Source: WHSP01 sp964634395
GTDB lineage: Bacteria > Gemmatimonadota > Gemmatimonadetes > Longimicrobiales > Longimicrobiaceae
Direction: 5' to 3'
Assembly (NCBI GenBank): GCA_964634395.1
Contig: CAZWJE010000006.1
Location: 1-64,000, forward strand
DNA: 64,000 bases
Shown here: positions 35,739-45,035 of the stretch, one piece after another
Numbering within the stretch: position 1 is the first letter of the stretch
Layout: each line of letters opens with the position of its first letter
Translations under genes and position numbers: made by a program
Notes under the pieces: model-generated
What the model was told of the DNA's origin: nothing
What the model saw: only the letters and a program-made list of their open reading frames with translations
Database searches by the model: none

Positions 35739-36988
35739 CGACGCGTCTCCCCCGTGGCGAGCGAGCTCCGAGCGACGGAGAGGAGGAGCCCCACCGCGAT
35801 GAACGCCACCAGCAGCCCACTGCGCCCATAGGACATGAAGGGCAGGTTCACCCCGGTCGTCGGGAGCAGAGCGAGAGAAACGCCCATGTGAAGGAGCGCG
35901 GAGACGACGATCAGATTCGTCACGCCCAGGCCGAGCAGATAGCCGAAGAGGTCCGGCGCCGCGCGTGAGATCCGGTAGCCGATGACCGCGAACGCCAGGA
36001 AGAGGGCGAGGATCACGCAGACCCCGATCAATCCCCATTCCTCCCCCACCATCGCGAAGAGAAAGTCGTTGTGGGGCTCGGGGAGGAATCCGAACTTCTG
36101 CCTGCTTCCCCCCAGCCCCACGCCCGCGATACCGCCTGAACCCACGGCGATCAGCGCCTGATGGATCTGGTAGGTCACACCACTGGGGTCGGCCGATGGA
36201 TCGAGGAACGCGACGATCCGGCGCATCCGGTAACCGGCGTTCTCGATCTGACTCCAGGCGACCGGGACGGCGAACATCCCCAGCAGGATGATGTGGCCGA
36301 TCCGCGCCCCGCCGGCGAAGAGGACGAGCGCGGCGAGCAAGAGCAGCAGCAGCGCCGCCGAGAAGTTCGGCTGCATCAGGACCGGAACCGCCACGGCGAG
36401 CCAGACGAGGAGGAACGGCAGCAGTCCCTTGCGAAGAGAGTGCAGTCTGTCCTGCTTCTTCACGGCGAGCGCCGCGGTCCAGACGATGATCGAGATCTTC
36501 GCGAACTCCGACGGCTGGAAGGTGATCCCGAGCTGAATCCATCGACGGGCGCCATTCACCCGCGGCGCGATCGACTCCGTCCCCGGCAATATCATCAGGA
36601 CCAGCACGGTGAGTGTCGCGATCATCAGCGGCCACGCGACCGGCTGGATCAGCCGGTAGTCGATCCTTCCGATGATCGCCGCGAAGGCGACTCCGATCAC
36701 GACGCCGACGAGCTGCCGGAGCGCGTAGTAGTGCGCCGGTAATCCGTCCGCCTGGGCCATCAGGGCACTCGCGCTGTACAGCTCGACGAGGCCGCAGAAG
36801 AGCGCCAGCAGAACGACGACGATGAGCGCGGCCGGCTCCCATCCGGAAAGACCATACGCCTTCTCGGCGGCGGTTCCGCCAGCGGTCCGCGCGCGACGAC
36901 GGGCGGCGCCGCGACTCCCCTCTCCCCCGGAGGACGTCACACTCTTCCAGCGGGGTCTGATCCCCGTCCCGCGGATCAACGTGGTCAC
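35735..36988 (-). CDS. ftsW: FtsW, SEDS-family septal peptidoglycan polymerase
   Basis: FtsW polymerises lipid II at the septum together with the class B PBP FtsI. The 417-aa membrane protein has about ten transmembrane helices after a basic, polar N-terminal tail of some 50 residues. Family motifs include NGARRWIQLGITFQPSEFAK, LPEPHNDFLFAMVGEEWG and the closing GVNLPFMSYGRSGLL. The start is GTG with a strong GGAGGAG site, overlapping the murD stop (GTGA). Confidence 0.97.
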   Translation of the reverse strand: MTTLIRGTGIRPRWKSVTSSGGEGSRGAARRRARTAGGTAAEKAYGLSGWEPAALIVVVLLALFCGLVELYSASALMAQADGLPAHYYALRQLVGVVIGVAFAAIIGRIDYRLIQPVAWPLMIATLTVLVLMILPGTESIAPRVNGARRWIQLGITFQPSEFAKISIIVWTAALAVKKQDRLHSLRKGLLPFLLVWLAVAVPVLMQPNFSAALLLLLLAALVLFAGGARIGHIILLGMFAVPVAWSQIENAGYRMRRIVAFLDPSADPSGVTYQIHQALIAVGSGGIAGVGLGGSRQKFGFLPEPHNDFLFAMVGEEWGLIGVCVILALFLAFAVIGYRISRAAPDLFGYLLGLGVTNLIVVSALLHMGVSLALLPTTGVNLPFMSYGRSGLLVAFIAVGLLLSVARSSLATGETRR

Positions 36989-38358
36989 GAGATCTCCTCC
37001 TGTACGATGCGGCGGAACTCGCGGCCACGGTGTTCATAGTCCTTGAACATGTCGTAGCTCGAGCAGGCGGGAGAGAGCAGCACGACGTCACCCGGACGGG
37101 CGAGCTCCGTCGCGCGTCTGAGAACCGTCTCGAAGTCGCCCTCCACCCGCTCGACCGGCACGCTGTCGCCGAGATCGGCCGCGATACGGTCCGCCGCCTC
37201 GCCGTAGGCGATCACCTGTTTCACCCGCCCTTCCATCTCGGGAATCAGTTTCTCGTATTCCTCGCCCTTGTGCCGCCCGCCGAGGAGCAGAATCGTCGAG
37301 CGGTCCATGCTGCGAAGCGCGACGGTGGCCGAGGCGATGTTCGTCGCTTTCGAGTCGTTGACCCAGAGCACCCCGTTCTTCTCGGCGACGGGCTCCAGCC
37401 GATGCCGCATGGGCGCGAAAGTGCGGAGCCCCTCGGCGAGCCGCTCGACCGGGCCGCCGACCAGATGGGCGGCCAGCGCGGCGAAGAGCGAGTTGGCGAT
37501 ATTGTGAGGGCCACGGATCTTCAGCTCCGAGGCGGCGAGCAGCCGGTGGTCGTCGCCGCCGAGACGGAGCGTCAGCCATCCATCCTCGCTCAGGAACCCG
37601 CCGCGCTCTCCGGGCTCCAGCGGACCCGCGATCCGCACGTAGAACCGTTCGCCCGGCGCGTTGCCCGGGAGTGCGGCGGCGGTTTCATCCTCGCCGTTGA
37701 GCAGCCACCGGCTGCGCGTGGTCGCGCCCTGGTACATCTTCGCCTTGTCGGCGTAGTAGTCCTCGACAGAGGCGTACCAGTCGAGATGATCCGGCGCCAG
37801 GTTGGTGAGCACGCCCACCGAGGGCGAGAAGTCGGTCATCGCGCCGAGCTGGAAGGAACTCGCCTCGATCACCGTCACCGCCGGCTGCGGCTCGCGAAGG
37901 GCGAGCTCGGACACCGCGACCCCGATGTTCCCTCCCGCCGCCGCGTCGATCCCCGCCTCTCGTAACACATGCGCGGTCAGCGCCGTCACCGTGGTCTTCC
38001 CGTTCGTGCCCGTCACCGTGATCGCGGGCCCGGAGAGCTCGTGGAAGGCGAACTCCAGCTCAGGGATCACCGGAACAGCGGCCAGTTCGGGCGCGTTCAG
38101 GATCTTCGCCGTCGGCGGGATCCCCGGGCTCAGGACGATCCGCGCGCAGGCGGCGAGCCTCTCGATGTCGTGCCCGCCCAGCTCGACTTCGGCGCCAAGC
38201 GCGATGAGTTCGGCGGCCGCCGCCTCGGTCGCTTCGTTCCGCGTCAGATCGCTCGCGTAGACCGACGCGCCGCGCTTCAACGCCAGCCTGGTGGCCGCGA
38301 CCCCGCTTCGCGCGAGGCCCAGCACACCGATCCGCTCCCCGGGCACGATTTGACTCAT
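36985..38358 (-). CDS. murD: UDP-MurNAc-L-alanine:D-glutamate ligase MurD
   Basis: MurD adds D-glutamate to UDP-MurNAc-L-Ala. The 457-aa product has an N-terminal Rossmann domain (RIGVLGLARSGVAATRLAL), the ATP loop TVTGTNGKTTVTALTAHVL, the central LTNLAPDHLDWY and the C-terminal NDSKATNIASATVAL and LSPACSSYDMF signatures. The ATG at 38358 overlaps the mraY stop (ATGA). Length is normal for the family. Confidence 0.98.
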   Translation of the reverse strand: MSQIVPGERIGVLGLARSGVAATRLALKRGASVYASDLTRNEATEAAAAELIALGAEVELGGHDIERLAACARIVLSPGIPPTAKILNAPELAAVPVIPELEFAFHELSGPAITVTGTNGKTTVTALTAHVLREAGIDAAAGGNIGVAVSELALREPQPAVTVIEASSFQLGAMTDFSPSVGVLTNLAPDHLDWYASVEDYYADKAKMYQGATTRSRWLLNGEDETAAALPGNAPGERFYVRIAGPLEPGERGGFLSEDGWLTLRLGGDDHRLLAASELKIRGPHNIANSLFAALAAHLVGGPVERLAEGLRTFAPMRHRLEPVAEKNGVLWVNDSKATNIASATVALRSMDRSTILLLGGRHKGEEYEKLIPEMEGRVKQVIAYGEAADRIAADLGDSVPVERVEGDFETVLRRATELARPGDVVLLSPACSSYDMFKDYEHRGREFRRIVQEEIS

Positions 38359-39464
38359 CGGATCTTGAGTGTGGCGAATGCGACCATCGCGAAGAGAATC
38401 CCCAGGATCCAGAAACGAATGATCACCTTGCTCTCGGCCCATCCGGCCTGCTCGAAATGGTGGTGCAACGGGGCCATCTTGAAGATCCGCCGTCCCGTTC
38501 CGGTCTTCCTCTTCGTCCACTTGAAGTAGAGCGTCTGCGCGGCGACGGAGAGCGCTTCCAGCACGAACACGCCCCCGATGATGGCGAGCAGGAACTCGGC
38601 GCGGAGGAGCACGGCGATCGCGCCCAGGACACCGCCCACCGCCAGCGACCCCGTATCCCCCATGAACACTTCAGCCGGGTGCGCGTTGAACCAGAGGAAG
38701 CCGATGCACCCGCCGGCGAGCGCGACACAGAAGATCGCCAGTTCTCCGGCTCCGGGGAGGTAGAAGAGGTTCAGATAATCCGACGTGTCCACCCGGCCCA
38801 TGATGTAGGCGAAGACGCCGAAGGTCGCCGCCGCGATCGCCGTCAGACCGGCGGCCAGCCCGTCCAGTCCGTCCGTCAGGTTCACCGCGTTCGAGCTGCC
38901 GGTGATGATGAACGCGACGAAGAGGATGTACGACCACCAGTAGAAGAAATCGACGTGGTAGGTCTTGAAGAAGGGAATCTGCGTCCAGGTCGTCGGCACG
39001 TCGGAGAGCGGGACGAGAAGGAGAAAGGTCCCGAGCAACAGTCCGATCGTCACCTGGCCGACGATCTTGTATCGCCCGATCAATCCCTCGGTCTTCTTGC
39101 GGACGACCTTGAGATAATCGTCCATGAACCCGAGCGCGCCGAGCCAGACGAGGACGACCATCGCCGTGAGGGTGAACCCGTTCGTCAGGTCGGCCCAGAG
39201 AAGGGTGGGGATCACGGTCGAGAAGACGATGAGCACCCCCCCCATCGTCGGAGTGCCCGATTTCCCGAGATGAGTCGCCGGCCCCTCGGTGCGGACGATC
39301 TGGCCCACCTTCAGGACCCTCAGGCGGTTGATCACCGGAGGGCCGAGGAAGAACGCCGCCAGGAATGCCGTCACCACCGCCCCAGCCGCCCGAAACGTCT
39401 GGTAGCTGAAGAGATTGAAGATGATGTGGTACTCTGACAGCGGCGCCAGGAAGTGGTAGAGCAC
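38355..39464 (-). CDS. mraY: MraY, phospho-MurNAc-pentapeptide transferase
   Basis: MraY transfers phospho-MurNAc-pentapeptide to undecaprenyl phosphate, forming lipid I. The 369-aa inner-membrane protein has about ten helices. Motifs include GKSGTPTMGG, the Asp-Asp region FMDDYLKVVRKKTEGL, NAVNLTDGLDGLAAG and the C-terminal HHHFEQAGWAESKVI. I chose the GTG at 39464 because it gives the usual MLYHFLAPLS start and has an AAGGG a few bases before it. A TTG at 39485 would add seven residues. The 109-bp spacer to murF is the largest break in the mraZ-to-ftsQ run. Confidence 0.95.
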   Translation of the reverse strand: MLYHFLAPLSEYHIIFNLFSYQTFRAAGAVVTAFLAAFFLGPPVINRLRVLKVGQIVRTEGPATHLGKSGTPTMGGVLIVFSTVIPTLLWADLTNGFTLTAMVVLVWLGALGFMDDYLKVVRKKTEGLIGRYKIVGQVTIGLLLGTFLLLVPLSDVPTTWTQIPFFKTYHVDFFYWWSYILFVAFIITGSSNAVNLTDGLDGLAAGLTAIAAATFGVFAYIMGRVDTSDYLNLFYLPGAGELAIFCVALAGGCIGFLWFNAHPAEVFMGDTGSLAVGGVLGAIAVLLRAEFLLAIIGGVFVLEALSVAAQTLYFKWTKRKTGTGRRIFKMAPLHHHFEQAGWAESKVIIRFWILGILFAMVAFATLKIR

Positions 39465-39573
39465 GCCCGAGAAGCCCTTCGACAAGAGTGATGGAACGCC
39501 GTCGACCGCCGCGTTCTTCGATGAACACGACCGGTTCGCCCCCTGACCGCCCGGGGGCGACCCGCCTTTTTCC

Positions 39574-40968
39574 CTACCCTTCGAATCTTTCCTTCAGCAG
39601 ATCCAGCCATCGCTCCAGACGGTCACCCCGCGACGCCTTCAGGAGGATCGTGTCGGTCTCGCGCAGATGCGGCGCGGCGATCTCGAACGCGGCGGCCGGG
39701 TCCTCGGCGATGATGAGTTGATCGCCCAGGCGGCTCCGGTGTCGCTCGAAGGCCCGAGCGAACTCACCGGTGGCGACGACCAGGTCGAGGCGATCGCCGA
39801 GGAGGCGAACGATCCGGTCCGCCACGCTCGCGTGCAACGCCGTCATCTGTTCGCCCAGTTCGCGCATCGTGCCGAGAACGGCAATCCTTCGGCCCCTGAT
39901 CGGGATCGAAACGAGCACGTCGATCGCCGCGTCGACGCTGGGAGGATTGGCGTTGTAGCAGTCCGCGAGAACCCGGAATCCGCCGATCGTGACCCAGTCT
40001 CCCCTCAGGCCCGGGAGGGACACGGCGACGAGCCCGCGAACCGCTTCTCGCGAGTGGATCCCCATCTCCGCGCCGATTCCCAGCGCCAGCAACGCATTGC
40101 GCACATTCAGCCGGCCGGGGATCGGAAGTCGGACTTCCACTCCCCGGTACCGCCAGAGCGTGGCGCCATTCTCGAGCACGTGGATGCCGCGTTCGCCGCC
40201 GTCCGGCCGGAGGTCGGTTCCTTCGCGGAACCCCGCGAGCTTGACCCGCCGACGGCCGATCGCTTCACGCGTCGCCCGCGGCAGCGTGTCCGGCTCCTCG
40301 GCGATGAACGCCTTCCCTTCGGGGCTCAACCCTTCGAGCACCGAGATTTCCTCGCGCAGGACGCCTTCCAGGTCGCCGAGCCGTTCGAGGTGCTCCTCGC
40401 CGATCGAAGTGATCGCCACATGATCGGGTCGGACGATCCCGGTCAGGATCGAGATCTCGCCGGGCATGTTCGTACCCATCTCGACGATGAGCATCTCGGT
40501 GTCATCCGGCGCGCTCAGGATCGTCAGCGGAACGCCGATCCGGTTGTTCAGGTTGCCGGCCGTGGCGTGCACACGGTAGCGAGTCGAGAGGACGGAACGG
40601 ATCAACTCCTTCGTCGTCGTCTTGCCATTGCTGCCCACGACGCCGATCACCGTGGCGTCGAGGCGCTGACGCCGAAACGCCGCCAGCCGTCCCAGCGCGA
40701 CCAGAGTGTCCGGCACGAGGTACCGGGTCATCCCCTCAGGAACGGCGGCGGATTCGTCGCTCACGACGGCGCCGACCGCCCCTGCTTCCACCGCGTCCGC
40801 GAGGAAGGCGTGACCGTCGAAACGCGGGCCGACGAGCGCCACGAAGAGATCGCCCGAGGCGACCGCGCGTGTATCCGTCGATACGCCGCGGAAAACGCCT
40901 TCGTCGCCGGAACCTTCGAGTTCGAGAGCCTCCCGCACCCGAGCGTCGGTCCAGAAGCTGTCGCTCAT
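39574..40968 (-). CDS. murF: MurF, D-Ala-D-Ala ligase of the UDP-MurNAc pathway
   Basis: MurF adds D-Ala-D-Ala to UDP-MurNAc-tripeptide. The 464-aa product has the N-terminal MurE/F domain (VSTDTRAVASGDLFVALVG), the ATP loop GVVGSNGKTTTKELI, HATAGNLNNRIGVPLT, EMGTNMPGEI and DCYNANPPSVDAAI. Its ATG overlaps the murE stop (ATGA). A 109-bp spacer to mraY follows, wide enough to hold a secondary promoter, though none is convincing. Confidence 0.97.
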   Translation of the reverse strand: MSDSFWTDARVREALELEGSGDEGVFRGVSTDTRAVASGDLFVALVGPRFDGHAFLADAVEAGAVGAVVSDESAAVPEGMTRYLVPDTLVALGRLAAFRRQRLDATVIGVVGSNGKTTTKELIRSVLSTRYRVHATAGNLNNRIGVPLTILSAPDDTEMLIVEMGTNMPGEISILTGIVRPDHVAITSIGEEHLERLGDLEGVLREEISVLEGLSPEGKAFIAEEPDTLPRATREAIGRRRVKLAGFREGTDLRPDGGERGIHVLENGATLWRYRGVEVRLPIPGRLNVRNALLALGIGAEMGIHSREAVRGLVAVSLPGLRGDWVTIGGFRVLADCYNANPPSVDAAIDVLVSIPIRGRRIAVLGTMRELGEQMTALHASVADRIVRLLGDRLDLVVATGEFARAFERHRSRLGDQLIIAEDPAAAFEIAAPHLRETDTILLKASRGDRLERWLDLLKERFEG

Positions 40969-42455
40969 CCTTCGGCGCTCCGGCGTTCCAGGATCTCGGC
41001 GATGATCCTCCGCTCGTCGAAGGGGATGGTTTCGTCGCCGCGGATCTGGTAGGTCTCGTGGCCCTTGCCGGCGACGAGGATCACGTCGTCCGGCGTGGCG
41101 ATCTCGATCGCGTGAGCGATCGCTTCCCGCCGGTCGAGAATCCGCTCCCGCGGGACCGCGCCCATCCCCGCCTCGATCTCGTCAGCGATGGCGGCGGGTT
41201 CCTCGTGACGCGGATTGTCGCTCGTGACGATGGCGAGATCGGCCCCCTTGGCGGCGGCGCGACCCATCTCCGGCCGCTTGCCGCGGTCACGATCGCCGCC
41301 GGCGCCGAAGACGACGATCAGCCGCCCCTTCACCAGCGGACGAAGTGCACCCAGCGCCCGCTCGAGCGCGTCGGGTGTGTGGGCGAAATCGATGACGATG
41401 TGGAGCCCGTCCGGTGCCTGCACGCGCTCCATTCGCCCGGGTACCTGGCCCAGCCCCGCGAGAGAATCGGCGATGTCGTCCGCGGTCCAGCCGAGCCCCC
41501 ACAGAGCCGCCGCGGCACCCAGCGCGTTATAGACGTTGTGGATTCCGACGACCGGAAGCCGCACGGGGGCGGTACACGACGGCGTCCAGAGATTCCAGGT
41601 GACACCGTCCCCGCTCATCCGTATCTCCTCCGCCACCACTTCGCCACGCCCCCGGGCGCCGAAGCGAACGACGTGCGCGTCGTCGCGGGCGATCCCCTCC
41701 CATGCCGGATCATCCGCGTTGACCGCGATCACGCCGCCGGGCCGGATCAGGTCGACGAGCTCGAGCTTCGCCGCCCGATACGATTCCAGGTCCCCGTGAT
41801 AGTCGAGATGGTCGCGGGTGAGGTTGGTGAAAATGCCGGCCGAAAAGCTCGCCGCGGCCACCCGTCGCTGCGCGAGCGCGTGGGACGAGACTTCGATCGC
41901 CGCCGAGGTCACCCCTTCGTCGACGAGCTTGCGCAGCTCCTCGGCGAACCGGACCGGCCCGGGGGTGGTCAGCCCCTCGCTCCCCGGTGCTGGCGACCCG
42001 TCGGGGCCGATCAGCCCCAGTGTGCCGATGCTCGCGGCCGGACCCTTCCCGGATAGGAGATGACGGAGAATCGAGACGGTGGTCGTCTTGCCGTTCGTTC
42101 CCGTAACTCCGATCAACGTCATGCCCCGCCACGGATCGGCAAAGAACTCCGCGGCCGCGAAGGCGATCGCGGCGCGTCCGTCGGTCACCATGATCTGGGG
42201 AATGGGGAGGCCGTCGGCCGGCGTTTCGACGAGGGCGGCGACGGCGCCCGCGTCGGCGGTCGCCCGAAGATAGTCGTGGCCGTCGCCCGCCACGCCGCGT
42301 ACGGCACAGAAGAGCGCTCCGGGGATGACGCGGCGCGAGTCGGAGGTGACGACCTCGATGGCCCGGTCACGTCCGCCCTCAGGCATCCTGGCCCCCGGGG
42401 CGATCAGCCCTTCCCCCGTCAGCCGCGCGATGATCGCGGAGAGTGAAACGCTCAT
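40965..42455 (-). CDS. murE: MurE, diaminopimelate-adding UDP-MurNAc ligase
   Basis: MurE adds the third stem residue to the UDP-MurNAc dipeptide. The 496-aa product has TSDSRRVIPGALFCAVRG, the ATP loop GVTGTNGKTTTVSIL, the loop TNLTRDHLDYHG, and DNPRHEEP. The last carries the DNPR motif that predicts meso-diaminopimelate rather than lysine. The ATG overlaps the ftsI stop (ATGA). Confidence 0.98.
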   Translation of the reverse strand: MSVSLSAIIARLTGEGLIAPGARMPEGGRDRAIEVVTSDSRRVIPGALFCAVRGVAGDGHDYLRATADAGAVAALVETPADGLPIPQIMVTDGRAAIAFAAAEFFADPWRGMTLIGVTGTNGKTTTVSILRHLLSGKGPAASIGTLGLIGPDGSPAPGSEGLTTPGPVRFAEELRKLVDEGVTSAAIEVSSHALAQRRVAAASFSAGIFTNLTRDHLDYHGDLESYRAAKLELVDLIRPGGVIAVNADDPAWEGIARDDAHVVRFGARGRGEVVAEEIRMSGDGVTWNLWTPSCTAPVRLPVVGIHNVYNALGAAAALWGLGWTADDIADSLAGLGQVPGRMERVQAPDGLHIVIDFAHTPDALERALGALRPLVKGRLIVVFGAGGDRDRGKRPEMGRAAAKGADLAIVTSDNPRHEEPAAIADEIEAGMGAVPRERILDRREAIAHAIEIATPDDVILVAGKGHETYQIRGDETIPFDERRIIAEILERRSAEG

Positions 42456-44494
42456 GGGGTGGCCACCAGCGTGAGGATCGCGCCTCGATCGAGTTCCGTG
42501 CCGGCCGTCGGTTCGGAACGGACGACCTCACCGGACCCGCGCACCTTCACGGCCAGACCCGCGCCATGCGCGCGTCGCACCGCCTCCCGGACGGTCAGCC
42601 CCGAGAGTCGCGGAACGACGGCCGACCCGGGTTCGGGGCCGACGACGGGCGGCAACCCCTCGCCCAGGTCGAAGATGCTTGGCCCATCGACGGTCCGGGG
42701 GCGCACGTCACCCAGCTCCGCGTCGAGAGCGACGGCGATCGACGCGCCACGATCGACCGCGGCCCCGGCGACCGGCAAGGCGGAGAAATCGGCGCGCGCC
42801 GAGAGCAGGGTTCGCCCGTCAATCGTGCCGGTGCGGGCGGCAAGAATCCCGTGCAGTGTCTCGCGCGTCACCGGGGCGGCGGTCAGGCCGCCGTAATAGT
42901 CGCCCTTCGGTTCGTCGAGCTTCACGAAGATCACGATGCGCGGCTCCTCCGCCGGGAACCACCCGGCGAAGGTGGACGTGTAGGCACCCGTCGCGTACCC
43001 GCCAGTGGGAAGCACCCTGCGGCTCGTTCCCGTCTTGCCGGCGACCGCGAAGGTGGCGAGCGACGCCCGCGACGCCGTTCCGTCCTCGACGACCGCCTCG
43101 AGCGCGGGCGCCAGGGAACTCGCGACCTCTTCGGGGATCACCCGGCGAAGCGCTTCCGGGCCGCGTCCGTCCACGACCCGTCCATCCACATCGCGGACTT
43201 CACGCACGAGTCGCGGACGCATCAGGACACCGCCGTTCGCGAGAGCGCCGAACGCGGCGATCATCTGCAAGGGCGTCACGGATACCTCATAACCCATCGC
43301 CAGGCTGGCGGAGCTCAGCCGCGTCCAGTCACCCGGTTTCCGCAGCAGGCCACTCGACTCCGAAGGATACTCGACGCCCGTCGCGGTACCGAGCCCGAAA
43401 TCCCGGAGATAGGAATACTGCTGTCCCGGACTCAGGAGCCGCGCCAGCTTCACGAACGCGATGTTGCTCGAGACTTCGAGAGCTTCGCGGACGGTGAGCC
43501 ACTCATGGGGCGAGGTGTCACGAAAGGTTCGCGAGCCGTCTCGCCAGGTACCCTTCTCGGCGTACACGCTGTCCGCCAGGGTGGCCCGACCTTCCGCGAG
43601 GAGCGTGGCCACGAGAAAGGGCTTCAACGTCGAACCCGGTTCGTAAGGCTCGGTGATCGCGGTCAGGTTCCGCGACCCGCTCGCCCGACGCGAGACCGCC
43701 GCGAGAACTTCTCCGGTTCGCGGGTCCGCGATCAGCAGGTCACCGCCCGACGCGCCGGTCGTGCGTATCGCGTCACGAAGAGCCTCGTCGGCGATCTCCT
43801 GCATGTCGAAGTCGATCGTCAGCCAGACGCTCGCCCCGTCGGTGGGTGGAACGACGGGCAGGGAGATCGCGGGTTGCGCGTCGCCATCGGCTTCGACGCG
43901 CAGGACCGAGTACCCCGCCTTCCCGTTCAGCACCGAGTCCATCACCTGCTCGATCCCCCCGAGCGATCGGCCATCGCGCGTGACGGCGCCGATCAATTCA
44001 CGGCCCGCGTCCCCCTGAGGATAAAACCGCTCGAAGGAACGTTCGAAATACACTCCGCGGATGGTGCCGACGCGCCGCCGTTGATCGGCCGAGTAGCGGC
44101 CGGGAAGCACGACCCATCGGCGCGAACCGGAAAGCGCCGCATTCACCCGAGAAAGCGGCATCTCCAGGCCGTCCGCGAGCGCCCTGACGGCGTCGTCACG
44201 GTCTCGCAACTCGTTCGGCGCGACCGAGACCTGGTACATCTCATGGCTTATCGCGAGCAGGACACCATTCCGGTCAAAGATCGCGCCACGCCGGGCGGGC
44301 AGTTCCAGCCGTTGCCGGTGCTGGTCGGCGGCGGCGGCGGCCCACCGATCGTGCTCGATGACCTGCAGCTGCGCGGCGCGGCCGACGATCGCCACGCCGG
44401 CCGCGAAGAAGCCGCCCAGGAGAAGGAATCGGCGTAAGGCGCGGGGCGGACGTCCGCGGGTACTCCCTTCCGTTCGGCGTCGGGACCGACTCAC
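42452..44494 (-). CDS. ftsI: FtsI-type class B penicillin-binding protein with PASTA domain
   Basis: This is the septal transpeptidase that crosslinks peptidoglycan made by FtsW. The 680-aa product has a basic N-terminus and one transmembrane helix (FLLLGGFFAAGVAIVGRAA). A pedestal (RRGAIFDRNGVLLA) follows. The transpeptidase domain has the active-site motif GSTLKPF, SSN in EVSSNIAFVKLA and KTG in AVAGKTGTSRR. The C-terminus adds a PASTA domain (VPRLSGLTVREAVRRAHGAG). The GTG start overlaps the ftsL stop (GTGA, 44491-44494). The 100-N gap lies upstream of this start, so the coding sequence is complete. Confidence 0.95.
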   Translation of the reverse strand: MSRSRRRTEGSTRGRPPRALRRFLLLGGFFAAGVAIVGRAAQLQVIEHDRWAAAAADQHRQRLELPARRGAIFDRNGVLLAISHEMYQVSVAPNELRDRDDAVRALADGLEMPLSRVNAALSGSRRWVVLPGRYSADQRRRVGTIRGVYFERSFERFYPQGDAGRELIGAVTRDGRSLGGIEQVMDSVLNGKAGYSVLRVEADGDAQPAISLPVVPPTDGASVWLTIDFDMQEIADEALRDAIRTTGASGGDLLIADPRTGEVLAAVSRRASGSRNLTAITEPYEPGSTLKPFLVATLLAEGRATLADSVYAEKGTWRDGSRTFRDTSPHEWLTVREALEVSSNIAFVKLARLLSPGQQYSYLRDFGLGTATGVEYPSESSGLLRKPGDWTRLSSASLAMGYEVSVTPLQMIAAFGALANGGVLMRPRLVREVRDVDGRVVDGRGPEALRRVIPEEVASSLAPALEAVVEDGTASRASLATFAVAGKTGTSRRVLPTGGYATGAYTSTFAGWFPAEEPRIVIFVKLDEPKGDYYGGLTAAPVTRETLHGILAARTGTIDGRTLLSARADFSALPVAGAAVDRGASIAVALDAELGDVRPRTVDGPSIFDLGEGLPPVVGPEPGSAVVPRLSGLTVREAVRRAHGAGLAVKVRGSGEVVRSEPTAGTELDRGAILTLVATP

Positions 44495-45035
44495 CTGCCA
44501 CCTCCCGCCACTCCGACGCCGACGCCGACGCCGACGCCGGCTCCGGCTCCGGCGGGTGGTCGCGCGGTGACGGCGGGAAGGAAGACGATTTNNNNNNNNN
44601 NNNNNNNNNNNNNNNNNNNNNNNNNNNNNNNNNNNNNNNNNNNNNNNNNNNNNNNNNNNNNNNNNNNNNNNNNNNNNNNNNNNNNNNNNNNCCGGCTCCG
44701 GCTCCGGCGGGTGGTCGCGCGGTGACGGCGGGAAGGAAGACGATTTCATCATCCTCGGGAAGGTGCATCCCGAGACGCTCCCGGGCGACGCGGACCACCC
44801 GCGAACGACTGCCAAGTTCCTCGATACGCCGCGAGAGCGACACGCGCTCCGCCTCCACCAGCGATCGCTCCGACTCCAGCGTCCGGAGCTCCCGCTCCAT
44901 CGCGACTCCGCGCGTCTGCCTCCAGGTCACCAATGAAAGGGCCGCGAGGAGGACGAGCAGCCACCCCGCGACCACGATCACGCCCTTGCGGCGCCGTGCC
45001 CGCCCCGGATTCTGACTCCGGCGCCGCCCGCTCAT
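44491..45035 (-). CDS. ftsL: FtsL-like septal protein, interrupted by assembly gap
   Basis: FtsL is the small bitopic partner of FtsQ/FtsB. The product has a basic N-terminal tail, one transmembrane helix (VIVVAGWLLVLLAALSLVTW) and a coiled-coil segment (ESERSLVEAERVSLSRRIEE) ending LGMHLPEDDEIVFLP. It starts ATG at 45035 after GGAGG and overlaps the rsmH stop (ATGA). A 100-N run and a duplicated 55-bp flank lie in its C-terminal part. Removing these 155 bp leaves 390 nt (129 aa) with an unbroken frame. The resulting tail, rich in Gly, Ala and Val, stops exactly where ftsI begins. As assembled, the frame is broken. Confidence 0.85.
44537..44591. repeat. Left 55-bp copy flanking the assembly gap
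   Basis: This 55-bp stretch is identical to 44692-44746 on the other side of the N run. It is best read as a shared contig end rather than a true repeat. Confidence 0.9.
44592..44691. other. Scaffold gap of exactly 100 N
   Basis: Exactly 100 unknown bases, the standard filler for gaps of unknown size. The duplicated 55-bp flanks imply the real distance is negative, meaning the contigs overlap. A GC-rich GACGCC hexamer run just outside (about 44514-44540) probably broke the assembly. Confidence 0.95.
44692..44746. repeat. Right 55-bp copy flanking the assembly gap
   Basis: Identical to 44537-44591. A repeat of exactly 55 bp matches a commonly used assembler k-mer length, which supports a contig-end overlap. 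Confidence 0.9.

Noticed and set aside
44537..44746. Genuine tandem or inverted duplication inside ftsL
   Set aside because: The exact 100-N filler and exact 55-bp match are typical of unclosed contig ends, and collapsing them restores the frame.
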